A stretch of DNA of 64,000 nt from Pseudomonas sp. AN-1 (lineage in GTDB: Bacteria; Pseudomonadota; Gammaproteobacteria; Pseudomonadales; Pseudomonadaceae). The stretch is from contig NZ_CP139195.1 in NCBI RefSeq assembly GCF_034057115.1, positions 3,162,001 to 3,226,000 on the forward strand, in the 5' to 3' direction. This document shows, in pieces, positions 29,276 through 42,096 of the stretch; positions within the stretch are counted from its first letter, which is position 1, and the number at the start of each line of letters is the position of its first letter. Under the pieces are notes generated by a model that was not told the origin of the DNA, did not search any database, and was given only the letters and a program-made list of their open reading frames with translations. Both the position numbers and the translations under genes were made by a program.

Positions 29276-29308
29276 AAAAGGGGGTAGCCTTGGCTATCCC
29301 CTTTTTTT
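29276..29308 (+). terminator. Terminator of the atp operon
   Basis: AAAAGGGGGTAGC pairs with GCTATCCCCTTTT (one G-T pair), followed by a T-run of seven. A textbook Rho-independent terminator 34 bases after the atpC stop. Confidence 0.93.
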
Positions 29309-29404
29309 ATTTTCGGCGACGGTGCGTGGCGTCTGCACCGCTGCCCACCGTTTCTGTTCATTTCGCTCCAGCCCAGGTCTGGGGCTGCATAGGGAAGTAC
29401 ACCC

Positions 29405-30772
29405 ATGAGTCTGGAAATCGTCATCCTCGCTGCCGGCCAGGGCACCCGCATGCGCTCGGCACTGCCCAAGGTGCTGCATCCGGTGGCCGGCAAGCCGATG
29501 CTCGGCCACGTCATCGATACCGCGCGCGCCCTGCAGCCGCAGCGCATCCACGTGGTGATCGGCCACGGCGCCGAAGCGGTGCGCGAGCGTCTGGCCGCCG
29601 CCGACCTGAACTTCGTCCTGCAGGAGCAGCAGCTCGGCACCGGTCATGCCGTGGCCCAGGCCCTGCCGTTCATCGACGCCGAGCAGGTGCTGGTGCTCTA
29701 CGGCGACGTGCCGCTGATCGAGGCGCCGACCCTCGAGCGCCTGCTGGCCCACGCCGGCGCCGAACAGTTGGCCCTGCTCACCGTCGAGCTGGCCGATCCC
29801 ACCGGCTACGGGCGCATCCTCCGCGACGCCGAGGGCCGGGTGACCGCCATCGTCGAGCAGAAGGACGCCAATGCCGAGCAGCGCGCCATCCGCGAGGGCA
29901 ACACCGGCATCCTCGCCATGCCCGGCGCGCGCATGGCCGAGTGGATGGGCCGCCTGTCCAACAGCAACGCCCAGGGCGAGTACTACCTGACCGACGTGAT
30001 CGCCATGGCGGTGGCCGACGGCCTGGGCGTGGCCACCGCGCAGCCGGAGGACGCCATGGAGGTGCAGGGCGCCAACGACCGCCGCCAGCTCGCCGAGCTG
30101 GAGCGCCACTACCAGCAGCGCGCCGCCCGCCGGCTGATGGCCCAGGGCGTGACCCTGCTCGATCCGGCGCGCTTCGATGTGCGCGGCGAGGTGACGGTCG
30201 GCCGCGACGTGGTCATCGACATCAACGTGATCCTCGAGGGCCGGGTGGTCATCGAGGATGGTGTCGAGATCGGCCCCAACTGCGTGATCCGCAACAGCAC
30301 CCTGCGCCGTGGCGCCATCGTCAAGGCCAACAGCCACCTGGACGGCGCCGAACTGGGCGAGGGCGCCGACTGCGGGCCGTTCGCCCGCCTGCGCCCGGGC
30401 AGCGTGCTGGGCGCCGGGGCGCACGTCGGCAACTTCGTCGAGCTGAAGAACGCGGTGATGGGCGAGGGCGCCAAGGCCGGCCACCTGGCCTACCTGGGCG
30501 ATGCCGAGATCGGCGCGCAGAGCAACATCGGCGCCGGCACCATCACCTGCAACTACGACGGCGCCAACAAGCACCGCACGGTGATCGGCGTGGATGCCTT
30601 CATCGGCACCAACAACTCGCTGGTGGCGCCGGTGACCATCGGCGACGGCGCCACCACCGCCGCCGGCTCGGTGATCACCAGCGAGGTGCCGGCCAGCACC
30701 CTGGCGGTCGGCCGCGCGCGCCAGCGCAACATCGACGGCTGGCAGCGCCCGGTGAAGAAGCCCAAGAGCTGA
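29405..30772 (+). CDS. glmU: Bifunctional UDP-N-acetylglucosamine pyrophosphorylase / glucosamine-1-phosphate N-acetyltransferase
   Basis: A 455-residue enzyme making UDP-GlcNAc for peptidoglycan and LPS. The N-terminal uridyltransferase has [25 protein letters not shown]; the C-terminal half is a left-handed beta helix of hexapeptide repeats ([18 protein letters not shown]..., [20 protein letters not shown]). It works downstream of GlmS, encoded two genes away. Confidence 0.98.
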   Translation: MSLEIVILAAGQGTRMRSALPKVLHPVAGKPMLGHVIDTARALQPQRIHVVIGHGAEAVRERLAAADLNFVLQEQQLGTGHAVAQALPFIDAEQVLVLYGDVPLIEAPTLERLLAHAGAEQLALLTVELADPTGYGRILRDAEGRVTAIVEQKDANAEQRAIREGNTGILAMPGARMAEWMGRLSNSNAQGEYYLTDVIAMAVADGLGVATAQPEDAMEVQGANDRRQLAELERHYQQRAARRLMAQGVTLLDPARFDVRGEVTVGRDVVIDINVILEGRVVIEDGVEIGPNCVIRNSTLRRGAIVKANSHLDGAELGEGADCGPFARLRPGSVLGAGAHVGNFVELKNAVMGEGAKAGHLAYLGDAEIGAQSNIGAGTITCNYDGANKHRTVIGVDAFIGTNNSLVAPVTIGDGATTAAGSVITSEVPASTLAVGRARQRNIDGWQRPVKKPKS

Positions 30773-30799
30773 GCCGGCGGGCTCGGCATCCGCTGGTGC

Positions 30800-30938
30800 T
30801 GTGGATAATCCGTCCGCAGGCTGCCGCCGAGCCCTGTCAATACGCCCTGTGGACAACTGCATCGCGTGGTTTTCCACAGGGCGTTGCTGCTTGGAGGCCT
30901 GCCGAATTGTGGATAACGCCTCCTCCGACTTGTCCACA
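30800..30938. promoter_or_regulatory. glmU-glmR intergenic region with four DnaA boxes
   Basis: The ~295-bp gap has consensus boxes TGTGGATAA at 30800-30808 and 30908-30916, and one-mismatch boxes at 30848-30856 and 30930-30938. No gene is visible. It may titrate DnaA about 18 kb from oriC. Confidence 0.55.
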
Positions 30939-31027
30939 GCTGCCCTTGGCAGCTTGCATCTCCTGATGTGGACGGTTTCGTCTGGCGAAGCTTGACGCCC
31001 GCGTGGTGCTGGGTTTTGATTCGCACC

Positions 31028-31066
31028 TATAATTTACGAATCGAAACTTTCGAAACGAAACCTGCG
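31028..31066 (+). promoter_or_regulatory. glmR promoter -10 and CGAAAC-rich operator
   Basis: TATAAT at 31028-31033 is followed directly by repeats of CGAA(A/T)C around a TTTCGAAA palindrome (31036-31066), ending at the start codon of a DeoR-family gene. DeoR proteins bind TTTCG/CGAAA half-sites, so autoregulation by GlmR is likely. The -35 is weak. Confidence 0.6.
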
Positions 31067-31067
31067 A

Positions 31068-31841
31068 ATGTCCAAGCGCAACACCCCGCAGCGCCGTCAC
31101 GCCATCCTCGCCCTGCTCGCCGAGCAGGGCGAGGTCCATGTCGAGGCCCTGGCCCGCCATTTCCAGACCTCGGAAGTGACCATCCGCAAGGATCTGGCCG
31201 CGCTGGAGAACAACGGCCTGCTGCTGCGCCGCTACGGCGGTGCGGTGCCGGTGCCCCACGAGCTGGTGATCGAGCACGCCCAGAGCGTGTCGCCGCACAA
31301 GCAGGCCATCGCCCGCGCCGCGGCCGCCTGCATCCGCGAGCATGCGCGGATCATCATCGACAGCGGCAGCACCACCGCGGCGCTGATCCCCGAGCTGGAC
31401 CGCCGCCCCGGGCTGGTGGTGATGACCAACTCGCTGAGCGTGGCCAACGCCCTGCGCGAGCTGGAGCAGGAGCCGGTGCTGCTGATGACCGGCGGCACCT
31501 GGGATCCGCATTCCGAGTCGTTCCAGGGCCAGGTCGCCGAGCAGGTGCTGCGCTCCTACGACTTCGACCAGCTGTTCATCGGCGCCGACGGCCTCGACCT
31601 GGCGCGCGGCACCACCACCTTCAACGAGCTGCTCGGCCTGTCGAGGGTGATGGCCGAGGTGGCGCGCGAGGTGATCGTCATGCTCGAGGCCGACAAGGTC
31701 GGCCGGCGCATGCCCAATCTGGAGCTGCCGTGGAGCAGCATCCACACCCTGATTACCGACGAGCGCCTCGAGCCCGCGGCGCGCGAACAGATCCAGGCGC
31801 GCGGCATCCGGCTGATCTGCGCCGCCGTCCCCAGCCGATAG
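31068..31841 (+). CDS. glmR: DeoR-family transcriptional regulator GlmR
   Basis: A 257-residue DeoR regulator: N-terminal winged helix-turn-helix (RRHAILALLAEQGEVHVEALARHFQTSEVTIRKDLAALE) and a C-terminal sugar-phosphate sensing domain (IIDSGSTTAALIPEL; MTGGTWDPHSESFQG; FIGADGLDLARGTTTFNE). In Pseudomonas the DeoR gene at this position, between glmU and glmS, is GlmR, a repressor of glmS responding to amino-sugar metabolism. It lies 18 bases before glmS, so the two are probably co-transcribed. Confidence 0.9.
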   Translation: MSKRNTPQRRHAILALLAEQGEVHVEALARHFQTSEVTIRKDLAALENNGLLLRRYGGAVPVPHELVIEHAQSVSPHKQAIARAAAACIREHARIIIDSGSTTAALIPELDRRPGLVVMTNSLSVANALRELEQEPVLLMTGGTWDPHSESFQGQVAEQVLRSYDFDQLFIGADGLDLARGTTTFNELLGLSRVMAEVAREVIVMLEADKVGRRMPNLELPWSSIHTLITDERLEPAAREQIQARGIRLICAAVPSR

Positions 31842-31859
31842 ATCGAAAGGAGAGCCCGC

Positions 31860-33695
<1,836 letters not shown>

Positions 33696-33720
33696 CCCCG
33701 CGCGACGCCCTTTCCCCCTG
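33696..33720 (+). other. attTn7 insertion point (25 bp between glmS stop and transposon end)
   Basis: Tn7 inserts about 25 bp past glmS. Here the stop ends at 33695 and the transposon end TGTGGG starts at 33721, exactly 25 bp later. The 5-bp target duplication should be CCCTG (33716-33720) or close to it; the partner copy is outside the window. Confidence 0.88.
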
Positions 33721-33790
33721 TGTGGGATGCAAATAAAGGTTCATCCGTATAAATAAAGTATCATCCGTATAAATAAAGTTTCATTCTGAG
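33721..33790 (+). repeat. Right end of the Tn7-like element with three tandem TnsB-site repeats
   Basis: TGTGGGATGC is followed by three head-to-tail 20-bp repeats (33731-33750, 33751-33770, 33771-33790), each starting AAATAAAG and containing TCATCCG or a variant. Tn7 ends are likewise TGTGGG followed by overlapping ~22-bp TnsB sites containing AATAAAG. The inner repeats probably also overlap the tns promoter, allowing TnsB autorepression. Confidence 0.88.
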
Positions 33791-33839
33791 CCTGCATCCG
33801 CTATGTTGAGGTCATCGACACAGCGGGGCAGGCTTTCTC

Positions 33840-34667
33840 ATGTCTGGAACATTCAAGGGGCTGACCCAGGCCCAGATCGATAGAAGGCTCAAGGACGGGC
33901 GTGGCCAAGGCCAGGGATCAGACTACAAGCCGTTCATCTACACCAGGGACGTGTCCTCGCTGGGTCGCTCCCACCGCCTGCCTGGCAGCAAGACCCGGCG
34001 TTTACACCATCTTCTATCCGATCTTGAACTGGCCATCTTCCTGACCTTGGATCGGTCTCCCCATGTCACCGATATCCGTGAACAGTTTCCGATGCGGGTC
34101 GAAGATACGGTGCGCATCGCCGAGGAGCTTGGCCTGCCCCACGGTTGTTACAAGGGTACCCCGCAGGTACTGACCAGCGACTTTCTGGTGGATTTCGAAG
34201 ATCCTCAGCGCCCGAGCATCGCGATTCAGGCCAAGTACAGTACCGACCTGCAGAAGCCTGAAGTTATCGAGAGGCTTGAGCTTGAAAGGCGCTACTGGCA
34301 GGAAAAAGGTATTCCCTGGGTCATCGTCACGGAGCGCGAGGTATCCAAGGTGGCATTTGCCAATATCCAATGGCTCTATCCTGCCCATGCTGAAGGCGAC
34401 ATCGCTCAGGACGATCTCGCCCATTACCAGCAGCTGTTTCTGCTCGAGTTTCAGCGTCACCCAGACCGGAAGCTGACCGCTATTGCCCAAGGACTGGATA
34501 CCTCCGGCCAGCTGGAGGCCGGTCAGGCGCTCTATTGGCTACGCCAGTTGCTGGCCCGGCACTGTTTCCTTTTCGATCTTGACACTCCTTACCGGGAGCT
34601 GAAGCCGAAAGACCTGGTTGCCAACTCTCATCAAATGCATCAGGAGCTGAGCAGTGTTGCCCGTTAA
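33840..34667 (+). CDS. tnsA: Tn7-like transposase endonuclease subunit TnsA
   Basis: A 275-residue restriction-enzyme-like nuclease that cuts the 5' ends of the transposon, turning replicative into cut-and-paste transposition. The catalytic triad E63 (in DLELAIFL), D114 (TSDFLVDF) and K132 (IQAKYS) is complete and at the same numbers as in Tn7 TnsA (273 residues). The C-terminal half binds TnsC. It is the first gene inside the right end and overlaps tnsB by 14 bases. Codon use is less GC-rich than the host genes upstream. Confidence 0.95.
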   Translation: MSGTFKGLTQAQIDRRLKDGRGQGQGSDYKPFIYTRDVSSLGRSHRLPGSKTRRLHHLLSDLELAIFLTLDRSPHVTDIREQFPMRVEDTVRIAEELGLPHGCYKGTPQVLTSDFLVDFEDPQRPSIAIQAKYSTDLQKPEVIERLELERRYWQEKGIPWVIVTEREVSKVAFANIQWLYPAHAEGDIAQDDLAHYQQLFLLEFQRHPDRKLTAIAQGLDTSGQLEAGQALYWLRQLLARHCFLFDLDTPYRELKPKDLVANSHQMHQELSSVAR

Positions 34668-36741
34668 TCAGGTGTTCCGGATGGGGGAACTGCGAAAGCG
34701 CCTGCTTTGGTCCGGTACCGAGCAGGCAATCTGGATCGATATCGATTCGGACACGGCGTTGCCCGAACCGATATCGATTGTAGAGCTGGAGCGTCTGATC
34801 ATGGAGCGGGAGCTGGAGAGCATTGCCGATCCCTTCGAGGAAACAGTCCTACGGGAGGTTGAGGAAGGTTCCCTTGATCAGCAGAAGCGTGATGAAGCTT
34901 GGGGAATGCTGGCGGATTTTGTGCACGACCCCCAGCTTTTCGTGCGGCGCCCCAGAGGGCTCATTGTCAGAGGCATCATGGAGCGCCATGGTGTCACCAA
35001 TCAGACGGTGTATAGGTTACTGAGGCGCTACTGGCAGCGAGGCATGTGCAGGAATGCCCTCTTGCCGGACTATGTCAACTCGGGCGCCCGTGGCAAGCGC
35101 AGAAAGCCGAACCAGGCCAAGCTGGGCAGGCCCAGAGTGGTGATGGAGGGGAAAGGGAGCAATGTCACGCCGGACATCGAGCGCATTTTTCGCCGGGTCA
35201 TCGAGGAACGTTTGCTCAAGGAAAAACATCCGTCCATTCCTGATGCCTACGCCGCCGGGCTGAATCTGCTCCGTGCTGTTCTGACGGAGCTGCCGACCTC
35301 CGAACTGCCTACATTGGGGCAGTTCCGTTACTTCTATGGGCGCGAATATCACTTCACCGACACCTTGCCATGCAGGGTGTCCGCAGTGGATTTTGCCAAG
35401 GACTTCCGACCGCTCAGCAGTACATCGACGACCGAGGCACTGGGGCCCGGATACCGCTACCAGATCGATGCCACCATCGCCGATATCTATCTGGTTTCAG
35501 AACATGATCGCAGCCTTATCGTCGGCAGGCCTGTCGTTTACATGGTGATCGACGTGTTCAGCCGCATGGTCGTTGGTATGTACGTCGGATTCGAGGGACC
35601 TTCCTGGGTCAGTGCCATGGTGGCATTGGCCAACACGGTCGCCGACAAGGTTGAGTATTGCCGCCAGTATAGCGTGGAGATCGATGCCAGCGACTGGCCG
35701 GTCAAAGGCTTGCCGGATGTGGTGCTGGCCGATAAGGGCGAACTGAATGGCACCAAGGTGGAAGCATTTTCCCAAGCCTTCGGCGTTCGCATCGAGAATG
35801 CACCGGCCAGGCGAGGAGATGCCAAGGGGATCGTCGAGCGTTATTTCCGGACGGTGCAGGAGCGTTTCAAGCCCTATGCCAGCGGTGTGGTCGAGGACAC
35901 CACCAGCCGGAAGCGGGGTGGCCACGACTACAGACTTGATGCCAGTCTGACCTTGCCCGAGTTCACCCAGATCATCATTGCCGGCATCCTCTACCACAAC
36001 AACTTTCATACCTTGAGCAAATACGACAGAACCTCTGGTATGCCGGGCGATCTGCCAGCCATCCCGGTCATGCTGTGGAACTGGGGCTTGGCCAACTTGA
36101 CCGGCCGGTTACGTACTGCGCCCGAGGAGCTGGTGCGGATAAATCTCTTGCCCCATGAGTCGGCCACGGTTTCGGAGCTGGGAATCAGGCTGTTCGGCTG
36201 CTTCTACACCTGCCAGGAAGCAATCAGGGAGGGTTGGTTTCACCGAGGCCAGGGGCGCCGGCCGACAGGGGTAACGGTCGCATACGATCCGCGTAGCGCC
36301 GACCACATCTACCTGCGGCCGTCCAATAGTCTCAAGGACTACTGGGTTTGCGATCTTGCCGACCGCAGTCGACGCTTCAGGGGGATGACCTTCTGGGATG
36401 TCTGGCTGCTGTCCAGAGAGGAACGGCGTAGCGATACCAACGCGGCGGCGGAAGCTTTGGTAGAGAGAGGCAATCTTCTGAAGCAGATCGAGTCCATCGT
36501 TGCCCAGGCAGAGGATGCCAGTCCGGTCAAAACGGGTATGACCACGAAGGATCTGGGAACCCAGATCCGCGAGAACAAGCAGCAGGAAAAGCGCCAGGAA
36601 CGCCAGAAAACAGCATTCAAACCGGATAAAGCACAGCAGGAAAAGCCAGCCGAGGTGATCCCACTGCGGGGCGAGAAGCAGGAAGATTATGCCTTCCCAG
36701 ATCTCAGTGACCTGATATTCAAGGAGGAAGAGGATGACTGA
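34654..36741 (+). CDS. tnsB: Tn7-like DDE transposase TnsB
   Basis: A 695-residue retroviral-integrase-type transposase that binds the end repeats, cuts 3' ends and joins them to target DNA. The DDE residues are D272 (YQIDATIADIYLV), D360 (VLADKGEL) and E395 (GIVERYFRT), one residue from the Tn7 numbering (273/361/396), which supports the GTG start at 34654. N-terminal helix-turn-helix domains precede the catalytic core, and a charged C-terminal tail (KQQEKRQERQ..., DLIFKEEEDD) probably contacts TnsC. Confidence 0.96.
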   Translation: MLPVNQVFRMGELRKRLLWSGTEQAIWIDIDSDTALPEPISIVELERLIMERELESIADPFEETVLREVEEGSLDQQKRDEAWGMLADFVHDPQLFVRRPRGLIVRGIMERHGVTNQTVYRLLRRYWQRGMCRNALLPDYVNSGARGKRRKPNQAKLGRPRVVMEGKGSNVTPDIERIFRRVIEERLLKEKHPSIPDAYAAGLNLLRAVLTELPTSELPTLGQFRYFYGREYHFTDTLPCRVSAVDFAKDFRPLSSTSTTEALGPGYRYQIDATIADIYLVSEHDRSLIVGRPVVYMVIDVFSRMVVGMYVGFEGPSWVSAMVALANTVADKVEYCRQYSVEIDASDWPVKGLPDVVLADKGELNGTKVEAFSQAFGVRIENAPARRGDAKGIVERYFRTVQERFKPYASGVVEDTTSRKRGGHDYRLDASLTLPEFTQIIIAGILYHNNFHTLSKYDRTSGMPGDLPAIPVMLWNWGLANLTGRLRTAPEELVRINLLPHESATVSELGIRLFGCFYTCQEAIREGWFHRGQGRRPTGVTVAYDPRSADHIYLRPSNSLKDYWVCDLADRSRRFRGMTFWDVWLLSREERRSDTNAAAEALVERGNLLKQIESIVAQAEDASPVKTGMTTKDLGTQIRENKQQEKRQERQKTAFKPDKAQQEKPAEVIPLRGEKQEDYAFPDLSDLIFKEEEDD

Positions 36742-38344
36742 AGAATTCCAGCGCGGAGTCATTCCCCTGGCGCGTTACCAGGAGCAGCAGCTTCCCGAGT
36801 ATCAGGACAATCCGCTCATCAGCGCATTGCCTCCGATTCCTGATCTGCAGGAGGTGGTCGATCTATTGCAGCAGCTTCCCGGTTTCGAGCCGCAGGAGGC
36901 GCTTCTGGATGGTCGGCTCAGGGCACATGCGATTGCCCGCCTGTTGCACGGCTTCTTCCAGCCGCTGAGCCATCACTTGGAGCTGGAGAGCAAGATCAGC
37001 CTGATGATCCGTCAAGGGTACATCGGTCGGAATCCGGCCAGCGGTGCCTGGTATGCGCACCTGCAGAATGGCTATCGCCGTGTCGAGGAGGAGGATCTGG
37101 ATGCGGCGGTGTACCAGAGTGTCTCCTCTACGGCCAACAGCCTGTCGCTGTTCGGCTGCTCCGGTTGCGGCAAGACGCGCACGCTGGAGCGGATTCTGGG
37201 CATGTACCCCCAAGCTCTCCATCACCCTGATTACAACATCACCCAACTGGTCTACCTGAAGATCGACTGCCCAATTGACGGTGACTTGGATGAGCTGTGC
37301 CTGAGCTTCTTCAACGAAGTAGACAAGATCCTGGGTACCCACTACAGCCGTAGCCACGGACGCAAGAAGCTGGGTACCAAACGTCTGCTGGCATCCATGT
37401 GCCAGGTGGCCAATCTGCACACGCTCGGAGTGCTGATCATCGACGAGGTTCAGAACCTCAACGAGGCACGCTCCGGTGGTGCCGAAAAAATGCACAATTT
37501 CTTCGTGTCGCTGGTGAACACCATCGGTGTTCCGATCATTCAGGTCGGCACCCACCGGGCCAGCAAGTTCTTCCAGCGCACGTTCCGGGCTGCTCGGCGG
37601 GTCTCCGGGTTGGGCAGCATCCGCTGGGATAGGTTGCCTCGGGACGAGCATTGGAAGCGTCTGTTGAAGCGGCTTTGGAAGTATCAGTGGCTGCGAAATG
37701 CGGCGCCGCTGGATGATGAACTGGAGGCTACGATGTACGACCTCACCCAAGGGGTCATGGACATCGTCATCAAGCTGTTCGCGCTGGCGCAGATCCGGGC
37801 GATAGTGACAGGTGTCGAGTGCATTAAGCCGCTGTTGCTGCGCAGGGTTTTCGAGGACGAGTTCAAACCGGTCCATCCGATGCTGGCGGCCTTGCGGAGC
37901 GGTAGGCCCGAGCTGATCGCCAAATATGACGACCTGCTGATGCCAGAGATCGAGGGACGGTTGCTGACCCTGACTCGCTCTCTGGATAGCGTCCCCCAAC
38001 CTAAACCACCGGCCCCTCCGGCTGATGACAAGGCAAAGCGGTTGGCCGCCCTGCTCGAAGGTATGGAAATCCCGAGGGACATCGCCATTCCCATGGCCGA
38101 TGAATTGTTGGCGGAGAATCCGGACATCCCGCTGGCGGCCCTGATTCACAAGGCCACGGCCTACCTCGCGCAGGACGCTCCCAAGAGGCCCGGCATTTCC
38201 AGAGTTAAGCGGACGGAGTGGGGGTGCCTATCCGAGGAGGATCTGCGCCGACGTTATGCCGATGGGCCTGAAAGCGAGGCCTATGACAGATTCAAGCAGG
38301 CTGGCTTGATCCTCGATCTGCGGCCTCTGCTGAGAGCGAGCTGA
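36734..38344 (+). CDS. tnsC: Tn7-like AAA+ regulator TnsC
   Basis: A 536-residue AAA+ ATPase linking the target selector (TnsD or TnsE) to TnsAB. Walker A GCSGCGKT is at 141-148 and Walker B LIIDEVQN has D237-E238. The arginine-rich stretch FFQRTFRAARRVSGLGSIRWDR is typical. It overlaps the tnsB end by eight bases and precedes tnsD by one base. TnsC also mediates target immunity in Tn7. Confidence 0.95.
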   Translation: MTEEFQRGVIPLARYQEQQLPEYQDNPLISALPPIPDLQEVVDLLQQLPGFEPQEALLDGRLRAHAIARLLHGFFQPLSHHLELESKISLMIRQGYIGRNPASGAWYAHLQNGYRRVEEEDLDAAVYQSVSSTANSLSLFGCSGCGKTRTLERILGMYPQALHHPDYNITQLVYLKIDCPIDGDLDELCLSFFNEVDKILGTHYSRSHGRKKLGTKRLLASMCQVANLHTLGVLIIDEVQNLNEARSGGAEKMHNFFVSLVNTIGVPIIQVGTHRASKFFQRTFRAARRVSGLGSIRWDRLPRDEHWKRLLKRLWKYQWLRNAAPLDDELEATMYDLTQGVMDIVIKLFALAQIRAIVTGVECIKPLLLRRVFEDEFKPVHPMLAALRSGRPELIAKYDDLLMPEIEGRLLTLTRSLDSVPQPKPPAPPADDKAKRLAALLEGMEIPRDIAIPMADELLAENPDIPLAALIHKATAYLAQDAPKRPGISRVKRTEWGCLSEEDLRRRYADGPESEAYDRFKQAGLILDLRPLLRAS

Positions 38345-38345
38345 C

Positions 38346-39840
38346 ATGTACTTCCCCAGGCTCTACCCGGACGAACTGCTTTACAGCGGTATTGCCCGGT
38401 GCCGGGTACATCTGGGGATAGGCAGCCACAAGACCTTGCTGCACATGCTTTTCGGTGACAGCAAGGTTGCCGCGATCACCGATCTGCCCACACACCTGAC
38501 TGCGTTGGCGAACAACACGGGCTTGGATGCGGAAGGCATGATCCTGAATCACACGCTGTTCCCGCTCTATGCCCCTTTCATTCCGCCGGAGCGCCGTACC
38601 GATCTTTTTCAGGCCATGCTTGCTCCCGACCGGCCGACGATTGGTCTGTCTGGGGCCTCGACGGCCTTGGTCAAGTGGCCCGATTGGCTGCGTTACTGCC
38701 CGATCTGCTTTGAAGATATGGCTGCGCGCTACGGTGAACCCTACTGGCGGCGTAGCTGGCAGATTCAAGGGATAGATGCCTGTCCCGAGCATGGCTGTCA
38801 GCTCCTGAACTCACCTATCCCGTTCCGTCGAGCGCAGCGGCACGAGTTTCATACAGCCTCTCCACTGTTTCTGCCCCGTGATCTTCGCGTGAGTCCCGTG
38901 GGCGAAGAGGCTATCAGGCTCGCCAAGGCTGCTATGCAGCTGCTGGCGCTCGAAGAGGTGCAATCGCCTGGCTACGGACGCTGGACCAACCTGTACCGGT
39001 ACCTGGCTACAGAGTGCGGCGCCAGGCGAGGCCGGCAGGTCAGGGCTGAAGTCATCTGGGAGAAGATCCTGGCATCCCATCAAAGGGATTGGCTTGCTGC
39101 GAACGGTCTGCTGACATCCGGAGAGCCTCCACCTTGGCTGTTGGCGATGTTCAGGAAGCATCGCAAGGGATTCAGTGCGCTGCAGCATCTGATCGTCTGG
39201 ACCAGCCTGCGCCCTGGCCAGCATGCTGGCGAGCTGATCAGCGAGGCGAAGACTCGCCAGGTCGACCTTGCCTCCGAGCGGTCAGTGCAGCTGCTCCCTG
39301 CTGAGTTTGAGCAAAAGCAGCAGTACCGAGCCATTTGGCTGCAAGCACTGGCTAATCACGGTGGAGCCAAGGCAGCCAGGCAAGACGGAGCAGGGGCATG
39401 TTACGCCTGGCTCTATCGTCATGACCGACACTGGCTGATGGTTGCGAACCAGGTCAGGCAGCGCCGACAGGGCAACAACAGCCACATCGACTGGCGAGCG
39501 CGTGACATAAGGTTGGTGCGCCTGCTGATCCGGATTGGTAGAGGTAGCGAAGAAGACCTGGGCCTTCCGCGCAGGAGTCGCAACTGGTTCCTGCAGCAGC
39601 TACCCCATCGGGCATCAGTCGAGCACCGTCTCGATCAATTGCCTCTTTGCTGCACCTTCCTGGATCGCTATGCCGAGTCCGTCGGCGAGTATCAGATCCG
39701 TCGCCTGACTGCAGCGATGCTGAAGGATGTACAGACAGGCATAACGTCTAGGCGCTGGGAGCTGGAAAAGCGTTGTGGATTGGAAAAAAGCAGGGTGGCA
39801 CCACTGACCACTGCGTTCATTCGATTGATAGGAAGATGGA

Positions 39841-39848
<8 letters not shown>
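38346..39848 (+). CDS. tnsD: Tn7-like target-site selector TnsD (TniQ family)
   Basis: A 500-residue TniQ/TnsD protein. The N-terminus YFPRLYPDELLYSGIARCR and a CCCH-type zinc finger (YCPICFEDM ... ACPEHGCQL) define the family; DNA-binding helical repeats make up the rest. Full length (Tn7 TnsD is 508) indicates a glmS-site binder rather than the short TniQ of CRISPR-associated elements. Its presence agrees with the observed attTn7 insertion. It overlaps tnsE by eight bases. Confidence 0.95.
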
Positions 39849-41686
<1,838 letters not shown>

Positions 41687-41946
41687 CCGTCCGGGCATCC
41701 CGGCTGGCTTGACCCCGCCAAGCTAAGAGATGGTGGCAGTTCGTGGATGCCGTTTCCCGGGTGCACGCGATCCGAGACCACGCGATCAAGCAGGAAAACG
41801 AGCACCTGGGCTTGCCTGACTGACCGCAGGCCGGCGACGACAAGGTGGAAAAGTTCGGCGTGTGGCTCTGGCGGCAACGATCCCGCGAAGGGCGGACGGT
41901 GCTTGAGCTGTTGAACGTAAGCGTGCGGGCAAACCGTCTTGCGCGA

Positions 41947-42081
41947 CTATGCCGGATGCCACCTATGCGGCAGCAGCTCTGCAATCTCACTCGCCCGCTG
42001 CGTCGGCAACCGTGTCAGCACATCCTTGAGATAGGCATACGGATCGTGCCCATTATTACGGGCCGACTGGATCAAACTCAT
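41947..42081 (-). pseudogene. IS66-family transposase C-terminal remnant
   Basis: Minus-strand 44-codon fragment beginning MSLIQSARNNGHDPYAYLKD and continuing VLTRLPTQRASEIAELLPH, the highly conserved end of IS66 TnpC transposases. All upstream parts are missing. The stretch between this and the IstB remnant (41687-41946) has no recognisable gene. Confidence 0.85.
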
Positions 42082-42096
42082 GCCCATAAATACCGA

